Both the position numbers and the translations under genes were made by a program. Under the pieces are notes generated by a model. The model saw only the letters and a program-made list of their open reading frames with translations. It was not told the DNA's origin and did no database searches. This document shows, piece by piece, positions 34,184-42,712 of a DNA stretch of 64,000 nt (positions are counted from its first letter, which is position 1; every line of letters begins with the position of its first letter). The stretch lies in contig NZ_QUNO01000003.1 of NCBI RefSeq assembly GCF_003387475.1, forward strand, positions 434,001 through 498,000, read 5' to 3'. The DNA comes from Kutzneria buriramensis (GTDB taxonomy: Bacteria > Actinomycetota > Actinomycetes > Mycobacteriales > Pseudonocardiaceae).

Positions 34184-37114
34184 TCAGGAGTCCAGCAAAC
34201 CCCGGTCATACGCGGTGGCAACGGCCTCGGCACGGCGGCTGGCGCCGAGTTTGGCCATGACGCGCGACAAATGCACACTGACGGTCTTCTCGCTGATGAA
34301 CAGCTCCTCGCCGACCTCGCGGTTGGTACGGCCCATGGCGACCAGGGCCAGCACCGACCGTTCACGGGGCGTGAGCACGTCGACGGTGTCGCGGGGCTCG
34401 GTCTCGCCGAGTTGGATGCGGCCACGCTTGGCGAGCTCGGTGACGGCGGTGCTCAGCGGCACGGCCCCGAGCCGGTCGGCGGTCTCGGCGGCGAGCCGTA
34501 GCTGTTGGGCGGCCTCGTCCTTGTCGTCGTCGGCGAGCAGCGCGCCGGCCAGCCGCCAGCGGGCCAGGGCCCGCTCGTACGCGTGCCCGTAGCCGAAGGC
34601 GTCGACAACCCGCCGCCACGCCTGCGGATCGCCGGTGCCGTCGTCGAGCCGGGTGATCTCGGCGGCGAGCCGGGTCTGCCACGCGAGCCCCTCGGGCCCG
34701 AGCTTTCCGCTGCGGGGCTTGGACTTCCCGGCGATCGCGCCGAGGTCGGCGAACCGCTGGGCGGTCGCCAGGGCGGCGGACTCCGCGTCGGTGTCCCGGC
34801 GGCGCCGGGCCCGCCGGGCGACGTCGGCGGCGGCGGAGATGCCGAGCGCGGCGACGCGGATCTCGGCGGTCAGGCCGGGCTCGAAGGACTCCATCGTGTC
34901 CAGGCCGTCCTGGGCGGCGGCCATGGCGAGATCGGGACGGCCGCGCCAGTGGTGCAGCTCGATCGCGGCGGCGGTGCAGAACAGCGGCAGCTGGTAGTCG
35001 CGCCGCCATTCGGGACGGAGTCGTTGCAGCAGCTGCTCGGCGTGGTCGAAGCGGCCGGCGCCGACGGCGGTCAGCAGGCCGGAGGAGGCGACGATGGCGT
35101 TGCCGATGTTGGCGACGGGATCGCCGGGCAGCCGCGCCGCCTCGGCGCTGCCGACCCAGTCGCCGGCCACGTAGCGGGCGATCGCCAGCAGCGCCCGGAG
35201 TTGGAAACCCGAAGGGCCCCAGGACAGTCCGTTCTGCTCGGACCGGCGCAGCCCCTCGCCGAAGACCTTCACGGCCTCGCCGATCAGGCCCTGCTCGTAC
35301 CGGTTGATGCCGAGGTTGAACCAGGCCCGCAGCTCCACGTTCAGCGCGCCGGCCTCGATCGCGCGATCCCGGGCGATGATCAGCCGCGAGCACGCGTCGT
35401 CGACGCGGCCCTCCTTCTCGTCCAGCACGGCGATCGTGATCAGGGTGTCGGCCTCGGCGCTGCGGGAGCCGGTCTCCACGGCGACGCGGACGGCGGCGTC
35501 GGCAGCCGCCCGGGCGTCGGGCAGACAGACGACGCGCAGCATCCGGGCCCGGACGGCCATCACCCATGCCTTGTTCACCGACGGCGGCTCGTCCCGCACG
35601 AGTTCCCAGGCCTGCGCGATGACGTCGGCGGCCTCGCGCTCCTTGCCGTCCAAATTGGCCAGTGCCATCGCCAGGCGCCGCAGCGCTTCGATCTTCGCCT
35701 CGCCCTCGGCGACGCGAACGGTCTGACGGGCGAAGGCGACGCCGCGCTCCAGTTCGCCGGCACTGATCGCGAACATGCTCGCGAGCTTGGTCAGCTTGAC
35801 CTCGCTGATGCCGGCGTGCGACTCGGGGTCGGGCACCGCGCCCCAGATCTTCATCGCCTGCTCGGTGAAACCCAGTGCCTCGCTCGGCGCGCCGGCCTCG
35901 TCGGCCTCGCGGGCGGCCTGCACGTACGCGGCCAGCGCCTGCGGCAACGCGTGGCTTTCCATGCTGTGGTAGGCAAGCTTGGCGGCCGCGCCGCGAATTC
36001 CCAGCTCCCCCATGACCTGCTTCGCGTACGCCGCGTGCAGCCGGACCCGTTCGCCGGGCAGCAGGTCGGTGTAGATCGCCTCGCGCAGCAGGGCGTGCCG
36101 GAACGCGTAGTGCTCGTCGACGTCGATCGTCTGCAACACGTTGTGCTGCACGGCTTCCCTCAGCGCCTCCTCCAGCTCGGCGGGCGCCATGTCGGCGACC
36201 TCGTGCAGCCGCGCGTAGCGGACCCGTCGACCGCCGGCCGACGCCGCGCGCAGCACCTGCTGCGTCTGCGGGCTGAGGCGTTCGATCCTGGCGAGCAACA
36301 CGTCCACGAGCGCGGTCGGCATGCCAGGCTCGCCGCAGTCGGCACAGCTGGCGAGCAGCTCCTCGGCGAAGAAGGCGTTGCCCTCGGAGCGTTCCGCGAT
36401 GCGCTGCACCATCGTCTCGGCGACGTCGTCGTCCGCGAGTGACCGGACGAACAGCACCGCGTCCTCCTTGTTGAACGGCGTCAGATCGAGCCGTTCCACC
36501 GCGGACAGCCGCACGAGCTCCGCCAGCACCGGCCGCAGCGGGTGGCGCCGGTGCAGTTCGTCGGCACGGTAGGTGATCACGACGAGCAGCCGCTGGGTGC
36601 TCAGCCGGGACAGCAGGAAGGTCAGCAGGTTCCGCGAGGACGAGTCGGCCCAGTGCACGTCCTCGATGGTCAGCAGCACGGTCCGCTCGGTCGACAGCTC
36701 GGTGAGCAGGCTGTGCACGGCGTCGAACAGCTGGAGCTGCCCCAGCTCGGCGTCGTCCTCACGGCTCGGCGGGCGCACCGCCAGGTCGGGCAGCAGCCGG
36801 GCCAGCGCCGGACGGCTGTGCAGGGCGTCGTGGTGGTCGGCGCGCAGCTGCGCCAGCACGTCGGCGATCGGCAGGTAGGGCAGGCCCGCGGCCGAGCCCA
36901 CGCACCGTCCCGTGAGGACCAGCGCGCCGGCCCGCTCGGCCGTCGCGGCCAGATCCGTGACCAGGCGGGTCTTGCCGACGCCGGCGTCCCCCGACACCAG
37001 CACGGCGTTGGCCTGTCCCTGCTCGGCGCGCGCGAAGGCGGCACGCAGGCGGCCGATCTCCGCGCTGCGTGCCACCAGCGGAATTCCCGATCCCAGGCGC
37101 GGCACGGTGGGCAT
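34184..37114 (-). CDS. LAL-type LuxR regulator (AAA/STAND ATPase with LuxR HTH)
   Basis: 976 residues. N-terminal AAA_16-type ATPase: Walker A SGDAGVGKTR (about 41-50), Walker B VLLTIEDVHWADSSS, then helical/TPR-like repeats (about 350-890). The C-terminal LuxR HTH (about 910-970) has LTPRERSVLALVAMGRTNREVGEELFISEKTVSVHLSR in part. LAL regulators (MalT-like) activate metabolite or catabolic operons on binding a ligand. ATG 37114 has GAGGTG upstream. A 58-aa gene ends 11 bp upstream in the same direction, so the two form an operon with the protease gene downstream. Confidence 0.9.
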   Translation of the reverse strand: MPTVPRLGSGIPLVARSAEIGRLRAAFARAEQGQANAVLVSGDAGVGKTRLVTDLAATAERAGALVLTGRCVGSAAGLPYLPIADVLAQLRADHHDALHSRPALARLLPDLAVRPPSREDDAELGQLQLFDAVHSLLTELSTERTVLLTIEDVHWADSSSRNLLTFLLSRLSTQRLLVVITYRADELHRRHPLRPVLAELVRLSAVERLDLTPFNKEDAVLFVRSLADDDVAETMVQRIAERSEGNAFFAEELLASCADCGEPGMPTALVDVLLARIERLSPQTQQVLRAASAGGRRVRYARLHEVADMAPAELEEALREAVQHNVLQTIDVDEHYAFRHALLREAIYTDLLPGERVRLHAAYAKQVMGELGIRGAAAKLAYHSMESHALPQALAAYVQAAREADEAGAPSEALGFTEQAMKIWGAVPDPESHAGISEVKLTKLASMFAISAGELERGVAFARQTVRVAEGEAKIEALRRLAMALANLDGKEREAADVIAQAWELVRDEPPSVNKAWVMAVRARMLRVVCLPDARAAADAAVRVAVETGSRSAEADTLITIAVLDEKEGRVDDACSRLIIARDRAIEAGALNVELRAWFNLGINRYEQGLIGEAVKVFGEGLRRSEQNGLSWGPSGFQLRALLAIARYVAGDWVGSAEAARLPGDPVANIGNAIVASSGLLTAVGAGRFDHAEQLLQRLRPEWRRDYQLPLFCTAAAIELHHWRGRPDLAMAAAQDGLDTMESFEPGLTAEIRVAALGISAAADVARRARRRRDTDAESAALATAQRFADLGAIAGKSKPRSGKLGPEGLAWQTRLAAEITRLDDGTGDPQAWRRVVDAFGYGHAYERALARWRLAGALLADDDKDEAAQQLRLAAETADRLGAVPLSTAVTELAKRGRIQLGETEPRDTVDVLTPRERSVLALVAMGRTNREVGEELFISEKTVSVHLSRVMAKLGASRRAEAVATAYDRGLLDS

Positions 37115-37125
37115 GGTCGCACACC

Positions 37126-37302
37126 TCAGGCGGCCAGGCGGGTCACTTTCGCGTCGGACTGGTCACTCTCCCGACGCCGGTGGTGGAACAGCCGCGACAC
37201 CCAGGACGGCTGCTCCCAGGAGTGGCGGGTGAGCTCCCGGGCCCGGGCCTGGCGGTACTCGACCTCGGCGCGGATGGACTCGGGGGCGCTGTACTCCAAC
37301 AT
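37126..37302 (-). CDS. 58-residue protein encoded ahead of the LAL regulator
   Basis: The ATG at 37302 has an excellent ribosome site (GAGGAGGAAACC before ATG). The protein begins MLEYSAPESIRAEVEYRQAR, an acidic/basic helical stretch, passes through SWVSRLFHHRRRES (Trp and basic residues) and ends DQSDAKVTRLAA. No signal peptide or TM. No family recognised. It lies 11 bp before the LAL regulator start, so it is cotranscribed and could modulate the regulator, but that is speculation. Confidence 0.65.
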   Translation of the reverse strand: MLEYSAPESIRAEVEYRQARARELTRHSWEQPSWVSRLFHHRRRESDQSDAKVTRLAA

Positions 37303-37430
37303 GGTTTCCTCCTCGTTGTTCGACGAGAAGGAGATTCGTCCTGAGGCCTGCCCCCGGACATCGGACGAACACCTACGCCATCCCTTACCCGCCCCCTTAC
37401 CCACGCCTGAGGCCCAGGTAAGGCCCCTCA

Positions 37431-37540
37431 GCCCCCGTGAGTCGCGCCGTCGAGCACACCGAATGCAGGTCTCGGGCACATCCAGTCAGGTGTGCCCGAG
37501 ACCTGCATTCGGTGTGTCTGAGCGCGCGACTCACGGGGGT
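37431..37540. repeat. Inverted pair of the dispersed 50-nt repeat (copies 2 and 3)
   Basis: Copy 3 (37490-37540, + orientation) and copy 2 (37431-37482, reverse) are near-identical and form an inverted repeat of about 50-nt arms around an 8-nt centre. Shared core: GAGACCTGCATTCGGTGTG; ends: GCGCGACTCACGGGGG. Copy 3 ends directly at the SARP stop (37541). A further hairpin, CTGAGGCC/GGCCcCTCAG, lies at 37407-37431. As RNA the pair would form a very stable terminator-like structure for the SARP gene. Confidence 0.8.
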
Positions 37541-40372
37541 TCACGCGGGGGTTCTGACGGTGACTCGGGCGCGGGCCAGGCGGGTGCGGACGGCGTCGGC
37601 CTCGGGGGCGTTGAGGTTGGTGAGCACGGTCAGGGAGCGCTGCCAGTGGGGCAGCGCCGACTGGTCGCCGAGGAAGTCGAGGGCCTGGGCGATGCGGTCG
37701 TGGGCAATGCCCTGGTGGTAGACGCTGCTGGCCTCGACGGCGACCTCCAGCGACCGCTTGGCCGCGGTCAACGCCTCGGCCCCCTCGCCCAGCGCGATGA
37801 GCGACTCGGCCAGCGTGCTCAGCCCGGCCGTCTCTCCGACGGAGTCGCCGAGCTGCCGGTAGATCTCCAGCGCCGCGCTCAGCTGCGTGACGGCCTCGGT
37901 GTGCCGCTGCTCCCCGGCGTACAGCACGGCCAGGTTGTGCAGGTTGTTGGCCTCGGCGAACTGCGCGCCGGTGCGCTTGCTGATCTCGGCGGCCCGGAGG
38001 TACTGCACCTCGGCCTCGTGCGCGCGGCCGGTGGACTGGAGGATGTTGGCGATCGACGTGTACGCCCGCGCCTGCCACTCGCCGTGGCCTTGCCGCCGGC
38101 TCACGGAAAGCGCTTCCCGTTCCGCCTCCAGAGCCTCGTCGAATCGCTCGTGCAACGTGAGGACCACACCGAGGTTGTGCAGGGTCACGAACTGCGCCAA
38201 CGGATCCTTCAGCCGCCGCACGACCGGCGTGGCGGCCTCGTGCGTCGTCAGCCACGAGTCCCGGTCGGCCAGCAGCCAGAACAACCGGCTCAGCGTGTAC
38301 GGCAGCTGCCACGCGTGCACCGGCCAGTCGTGCGTGACCGCGTAGCCGGCGGCGGCGAGCAGATTGACGCGCTCGGACTCCAGCCACGCCATGGCCGTGG
38401 CGGCCGAGTCGATCACGGGGATCTCGGCCGGCGGGTGCTCCGGCGAGATCTCGACGGTCCCCCGCGTGATCGGCAGCAGCCCGTCCGCCAGGTCGGCGCA
38501 GTACAGGTAGTAGTCGAGCATCCGGCCGGCGACCGCCCGCTGCTCGTCCTCGCTGAGCTCCTCGCCGGCCAGCGTCACGCAGTAGGCCCGCATCAGGTCG
38601 TGCGGCAGGAACCGGCCGGGTTCGGTCACGGTGAGCAGGTGCGCCGCCTCCATGGCGTCCAGCGCCCGCATGGCGTCACACAGCCGCACCTCCGCCAGCG
38701 CCGCGACGAGGTGCGGGGTGATGTCGTGACCGGGGTGCAGGCCCAGCAACGCCAGCAGCCGCGCGGGCAGCGGCGGCAACGCGCGGCGCGAGGCGTCGAA
38801 CGCGGACCGCACGGCGCTGGCGCCACCCTCCAGGCCCAGGGCGGCGAGCCGCCCCTGCTCGTCGTCCAGCTCCGACACCAGCGCCGCCACGGGCTGCCTG
38901 GGCGCGACGGCCAGCCGCGCGGCGGCGATGCGCAGCGCCAGCGGCAGCCGGTCGCACAGCGACGCCAGCCGCGCCACCTGCGCCGGCTCCTCCCGCAGGC
39001 GGGCGCTGCCGGCGATCCGGCCGAGCAGGTCCACGGCGTCGTCGTCGCTGAGCATGTCGACGTCGACCAGCTTGGCGTCGGCGTGCGCGACCAGCCCGTC
39101 CAGCCGACGCCGGCTGGTCACCAGCACACAGCAGCCGGAGCCGGCCAGCAGCGGCATCAGCTCCTCGGAGCCGCGGGCGTTGTCCAACATGATGATCATT
39201 CGACGGTCGGAGACCATCGTCCGGAACAGCGCCGCGCGCTCGTCCACGGTCGCCGGCACCTCGCCCGCCACCACGCCCAGCGCGCGCAGGAACCGCCGCA
39301 GCACCTCGTTGGCGTCCAGCGGGTCCCGCTGCGGGTCGTAGCCGTGCAGGTCGACGTGCAGCTGGCCGTCGGGGAAGTCGGCCCGCACGCGGTGCGCCCA
39401 GTGCGTGGCCAGCGCCGTCTTGCCGACGCCGGCCGGGCCGGTGATCGCCACGACCAGGCCGTTGGGCGTCTCGGCCCGCAGCTCGTCGAGGCGGTCCAGC
39501 AGGTCCTGCCGGCCGACGAAGGTGGCCGGATCGGGCGGCAGCTGCCCCGGCACCGCGGCCGCGACGACCACCGGCGGCCGCTGCTCGCCGGGGCCGGTCA
39601 GGTCCTCGCCGGCCAGCACGGCCTGGTGCAGCCGCTGGAGCTCGGGCCCGGGCTCCACGCCCAGCTCGTCGATCAGCATCTGCCGGGCGGTGCGGTAGGT
39701 GGCCAGCGCCTCGGCCTGCCGGCCGGTCTGGCACAGGGCGCGCATGGTCATGCCGTAGAGGCGCTCGCGCAGCGGATACTCGTCGACCAGCCGGGACAGC
39801 TCGGCCACCACGTCCGCGCCGCGGCCCAGCGCGAGCCGGATCTCGGCCCGCTCCTCCAGGACGGTCAGCCGGCGCTCGACCAGCCGGCTGCGCTCGACCT
39901 CGGCGAACAGGCCCGGCAGCCCGCCGAGCGGGTCGCCCTGCCAGAGGGCCAGGGCGGCGTCCAACTCGTCGGCGGCGGTGGTCAGGTCGCCGGCGGCCCG
40001 CAGGCGGCCGGCGGCGGCGGTGCGGAGGTCGAAGACGTCCAGGTCGACCCACGCGGGGTCGAGGCGGAGCTGGTAGCCGTCGCCGGAGGAGCGCAGCAGG
40101 TCGCCCTGCGACCGGCTGGCCCGGCTGGGCTCCAGCGCGCGGCGCAGGCCGGCCACGTACGTGTGCACGACATTGACCGCGCTGCTCGGGGCGCTCTCGC
40201 CCCACAGCGCGTCGATGATCTGGTCCCGGCCCACGACCGTGTTGCGCCCCAGCACCAGGGCCGCGAACACGACCCGCTGCTTGGGCGCCCCCAGCGCCAC
40301 GTCCTGGCCGTCCCGGCTGGCGCGCAGCGCGCCCAGCACCTCGAACCACCAGGGCAATCCACCGTCCGACAA
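37541..40372 (-). CDS. AfsR/SARP-family regulator (second copy)
   Basis: 943 residues. Winged helix (about 5-105; FEVLGALRASRDGQDVALGAPKQR in part), BTAD (about 110-255), NB-ARC ATPase with Walker A GPAGVGKTAL (about 312-321), IIMLDNARGSEEL and VLVTSRRRLDGLVA, then TPRs (about 700-930) including ARAYTSIANILQSTGRAHEAE. Same architecture as the protein at 26385-29570 but clearly diverged. The TTG start at 40372 has GGAGGG 8-9 nt upstream and places the wHTH at the N-terminus. It ends against a large inverted repeat. Probable activator of specialised metabolism; targets not in this window. Confidence 0.88.
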   Translation of the reverse strand: MSDGGLPWWFEVLGALRASRDGQDVALGAPKQRVVFAALVLGRNTVVGRDQIIDALWGESAPSSAVNVVHTYVAGLRRALEPSRASRSQGDLLRSSGDGYQLRLDPAWVDLDVFDLRTAAAGRLRAAGDLTTAADELDAALALWQGDPLGGLPGLFAEVERSRLVERRLTVLEERAEIRLALGRGADVVAELSRLVDEYPLRERLYGMTMRALCQTGRQAEALATYRTARQMLIDELGVEPGPELQRLHQAVLAGEDLTGPGEQRPPVVVAAAVPGQLPPDPATFVGRQDLLDRLDELRAETPNGLVVAITGPAGVGKTALATHWAHRVRADFPDGQLHVDLHGYDPQRDPLDANEVLRRFLRALGVVAGEVPATVDERAALFRTMVSDRRMIIMLDNARGSEELMPLLAGSGCCVLVTSRRRLDGLVAHADAKLVDVDMLSDDDAVDLLGRIAGSARLREEPAQVARLASLCDRLPLALRIAAARLAVAPRQPVAALVSELDDEQGRLAALGLEGGASAVRSAFDASRRALPPLPARLLALLGLHPGHDITPHLVAALAEVRLCDAMRALDAMEAAHLLTVTEPGRFLPHDLMRAYCVTLAGEELSEDEQRAVAGRMLDYYLYCADLADGLLPITRGTVEISPEHPPAEIPVIDSAATAMAWLESERVNLLAAAGYAVTHDWPVHAWQLPYTLSRLFWLLADRDSWLTTHEAATPVVRRLKDPLAQFVTLHNLGVVLTLHERFDEALEAEREALSVSRRQGHGEWQARAYTSIANILQSTGRAHEAEVQYLRAAEISKRTGAQFAEANNLHNLAVLYAGEQRHTEAVTQLSAALEIYRQLGDSVGETAGLSTLAESLIALGEGAEALTAAKRSLEVAVEASSVYHQGIAHDRIAQALDFLGDQSALPHWQRSLTVLTNLNAPEADAVRTRLARARVTVRTPA

Positions 40373-40530
40373 GCGATCAGCCCTCCATGCCGCCCACGCG
40401 GCGATCGAAGCCTAATCGGGCCTCCAGACGTACTCCAGAGGAACTGTGGACGGTTCAGTAATCATTGTTACCAGTTCCACCCGATGGAACCAGAACACGG
40501 AGCCCGCAAGCTCCCCACAGACGACGCGGG

Positions 40531-40661
40531 CCGATCGATGTGCAGAGGGCAACAGCCCGCGGCGGCGGAACATCGATCGGTTCGCGTCCCCCATTGCCCC
40601 GACCCCGGACGCCACGCGTCCGGGGTTGTCGGCGCGCCGCGGGGATTGTGTCCCCACGGCG
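40531..40661. other. Three consecutive hairpins in the 308-bp gap before DUF397
   Basis: The gap 40373-40680 has no convincing gene. It contains CCGATCGATGT/ACATCGATCGG (40531-40541 and 40570-40580) enclosing GGGC-AACA-GCCC; CCCCGGACGC-CAC-GCGTCCGGGG (40603-40625); and CGCCG.GGGGA-TTGTG-TCCCC.CGGCG (40635-40661). The last two are positioned as terminators for the minus-strand DUF397 gene; the first is nearer the SARP start at 40372 and could be an operator or leader RNA. Confidence 0.5.
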
Positions 40662-40680
40662 CCGACGGCTCGTGGCGGGC

Positions 40681-40887
40681 TCAGTCCCGCCGGAACCCCT
40701 CACCGCGGGCGGCGGTCAGGAACCGCCGCCAGCTCGACTCGCCGACGAGCAGCGAGCCGCCGGCCGGGTTCTTCGAGTCGCGGACGGCGGTGTCCGCGCC
40801 GGCGAAGGCGATCTCAACGCAGCAGACGTCGCGGGGACCGCTGTAGCTGCTCTTGCGCCAGGTCAGGTCGGCCTGGGTTTCGATCAC
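40681..40887 (-). CDS. DUF397 domain protein
   Basis: 68 residues, whole length DUF397: TWRKSSYSGPRDVCCVEIAF, AVRDSKNPAGGSLLVGESSW, RRFLTAAR. These small proteins are partners of XRE-DUF5753 regulators in actinomycetes (WhiJ/BldB-associated), thought to antagonise the regulator. The GTG at 40887 is chosen because AAGGAG lies 9 nt upstream. Lies 62 bp downstream of its XRE partner in the same direction. Confidence 0.9.
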   Translation of the reverse strand: MIETQADLTWRKSSYSGPRDVCCVEIAFAGADTAVRDSKNPAGGSLLVGESSWRRFLTAARGEGFRRD

Positions 40888-40949
40888 GACAGCACACTCC
40901 TTGGTTGCAGCCCCGTCGCCCGCCGCCTGCCGCACGGCCCGGCCGGGGC

Positions 40950-41792
40950 CTAGTCGAATTGAGAGGCCGCGTCCGCGATGAAGGCGATCGAGTCCTTGGG
41001 GCTCAGCCCCGCGGCGACCAGATGCCCCCACAGCATCGAGTAGTAGTCGACCTCATCGGCGTTCTCCTGGAACGTCCCGTCGACCGTTCCTTCGACGTAG
41101 ACCACGTCGCGGTCGGCGGGATCGGGGAATTCCATGATCACGAATGACGCGCCCATACCGGGGTACGAGCGGTGCGCGAAAGGGATCACCTGGAAGGTGA
41201 CGTTCGGCCGGGTGGACAGATCCACCAGGTGGTCCAGCTGGGTCCGCATCACCTCGGGGCCGCCGACCGGACGGCGCAGCACGGCCTCGTCGAGCACGAA
41301 GGAGACCCGCGGCGGGTCCTCCCGCTCCAGGATCCGCTTGCGCGTCAGGCGCATCGTGATCCGGCGTTCCGCCTCGTCCGGCGACATGTCCGGCGCACCC
41401 TCGGCGATCAGCGCCCGGATGTAGGCCTCGCTCTGCGCGAGTCCGGGCACCAGCATCGCGTTGTAGGTACGCAGGATCGCGGCCTCGGCCTCGAAGCCGA
41501 GGAAGGCTCCGCGACCGACGTCGCCGAAGGACTCCCACCAGCCCTTGATCCGGGCCTCGCGGGCGATCTGCACGAGGTACTCGCGCTGTTCCTCCGGCAC
41601 CCCGTAGAGCAGCAGCATGTCGCGCACGTCCCGGGGCGTGACCCCGACCCGCAGCGTCTCGATGCGACTGATCTTGGACGGCGAGCACTCCAATTTCTCG
41701 CCGACGTCCTCGATGGTCAGCCCGGCCGCCTCTCGCAGCCGGCGCAGCTCACTGGCGAGACGACGCTTGCGAACCGTGGGGCTCGGTTGCAT
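40950..41792 (-). CDS. XRE-family regulator with DUF5753 domain
   Basis: 280 residues. N-terminal HTH (about 8-65; LRRLREAAGLTIEDVGEKLECSPSKISRIE in part) and a C-terminal DUF5753 domain (about 95-275; YNAMLVPGLAQSEAYIRALI, FVLDEAVLRRPVGG, VTFQVIPF, VVYVEGTVDG). WhiJ-like regulators of this type influence development and antibiotic production. ATG 41792 has AGGTG 5 nt upstream; a GTG two codons earlier is possible. It is divergent from two small genes, with TGCAACTTGCA in between. Confidence 0.93.
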   Translation of the reverse strand: MQPSPTVRKRRLASELRRLREAAGLTIEDVGEKLECSPSKISRIETLRVGVTPRDVRDMLLLYGVPEEQREYLVQIAREARIKGWWESFGDVGRGAFLGFEAEAAILRTYNAMLVPGLAQSEAYIRALIAEGAPDMSPDEAERRITMRLTRKRILEREDPPRVSFVLDEAVLRRPVGGPEVMRTQLDHLVDLSTRPNVTFQVIPFAHRSYPGMGASFVIMEFPDPADRDVVYVEGTVDGTFQENADEVDYYSMLWGHLVAAGLSPKDSIAFIADAASQFD

Positions 41793-41877
41793 GGTCACCT
41801 GTCAACCGCCTTTCGCACGAAACTCAGTGTGGAACGGGACTTGAGAGCCGGCAAAGACCTGTCATCCAATCGTGTAG

Positions 41878-41888
41878 TGCAACTTGCA
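41878..41888. promoter_or_regulatory. Palindrome TGCAACTTGCA in the divergent XRE promoter
   Basis: An 11-bp perfect palindrome (TGCAA-C-TTGCA) lies 86 nt before the XRE start and 92 nt before the gene at 41980. A short AT-richer patch surrounds it. A site for the XRE regulator is plausible; no experimental basis. Confidence 0.4.
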
Positions 41889-41979
41889 GAAACCCGGCGG
41901 ACGGTCGCAGGCTGCTAGCCGACACGCCGCACCGGGGACCTCAAGCGGGTGCCACCCACCAACCGTGGAAGGACCAGGG

Positions 41980-42198
41980 ATGACCGAGCTCACCGGACGT
42001 CGTTGGGACATCGCCTGCCTGGACGCGCTGGACCGGAAGCGACAGGTGCACGTGTGGTCCTGCCCCGGCCGGATCGTCATGATCTCACCGCCCGCCGAGA
42101 CCTCCAGCCTGACGATCGCCGAGGCGACGCAGCTGCGCAAGAGCCTGGAACGCGCCATCGAGGAAGCAACGGCCCTGCTCGTGAATCGGGCGGGGTGA
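41980..42198 (+). CDS. Small hypothetical protein of the XRE/DUF397 neighbourhood
   Basis: 72 residues: MTELTGRRWDIACLDALDRK, VHVWSCPGRIVMISPPAET, then a helix TIAEATQLRKSLERAIEEAT. Predicted short beta sheet followed by a helix. It is 9 bp upstream of the next gene. Proteins like this accompany XRE/DUF397 pairs in Pseudonocardiales; no function is known to me. The ATG at 41980 has GGA-rich sequence (AAGGACCAGGG) just before it. Confidence 0.65.
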   Translation: MTELTGRRWDIACLDALDRKRQVHVWSCPGRIVMISPPAETSSLTIAEATQLRKSLERAIEEATALLVNRAG

Positions 42199-42207
42199 CC
42201 CACCGAC

Positions 42208-42546
42208 ATGCCCACCAGCGTGTTCAGTCAACTCGACAAGTCCCTGCACGAACATCTGTCCGACCTGATGCGTCTGGCCGCCAAGGCTGACGACCGTACC
42301 GCGATCGGCCTGGCCCGGGCCGAGCTACCCCGCATGGTGAGCGCGCTCAAGGCACTGCTGGACGAGCACCAACCCGACGAGAACGGCCGCTGCCCGACCT
42401 GCCGCACCCGCCGCTTCAGCCGGCGACTCCCCTCCCCGTGCCGCGCCTACCTGGCCGCGCACCTCTGCCTGACGATCACTCGCGACGAACAGCGCGCAGC
42501 CTCCGGCGATGGGTCCGCCCGCAGGCATCTGCGCAGCGCCGGCTGA
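42208..42546 (+). CDS. Small Cys-rich hypothetical protein
   Basis: 112 residues. The N-terminal half is helical (MPTSVFSQLDKSLHEHLSDL, ARAELPRMVSALKALLDEH). The C-terminal half has GRCPTCRTRRFSRRLPSPCRAYLAAHLCL, with CxxC plus two more Cys that could bind zinc. It follows the 72-aa gene after 9 bp and completes the XRE/DUF397 module. No known activity. Confidence 0.65.
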   Translation: MPTSVFSQLDKSLHEHLSDLMRLAAKADDRTAIGLARAELPRMVSALKALLDEHQPDENGRCPTCRTRRFSRRLPSPCRAYLAAHLCLTITRDEQRAASGDGSARRHLRSAG

Positions 42547-42646
42547 GGGTCCAGCCGGACAACCCCAGGACGACACGGGCCCCGAGTCCGTGCTCGAGCC
42601 GGGTGGCGCATCACCCCCGTACGCCCCCTCCCCGCGCCGCCCGGGA

Positions 42647-42701
42647 CACACACGCGATCCCCGCCCACTCCCAAACCATCGCCGGGCGGGGATCGTGTGT
42701 G
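42647..42701. terminator. Bidirectional terminator between convergent genes
   Basis: Stem of about 18 bp: CACACACGCGATCCCCGCCC (42647-42666) with GGGCGGGGATCGTGTGTG (42684-42701), one bulged G, loop 17 nt. It lies between the Cys-rich gene (+) and the monooxygenase fragment (-, stop at 42713). Confidence 0.65.
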
Positions 42702-42712
42702 TTCACAGAAGT

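Noticed and set aside
40412-40657. An 81-codon minus-strand frame between the SARP and DUF397 genes
   Set aside because: It runs through two strong hairpins, has no ribosome site, and its composition is not protein-like.
36542-40846. A 1434-codon open frame on the plus strand opposite the LAL and SARP genes
   Set aside because: Antisense shadow of two recognised regulators; composition is repetitive Val/Gly/Arg/His without any motif.
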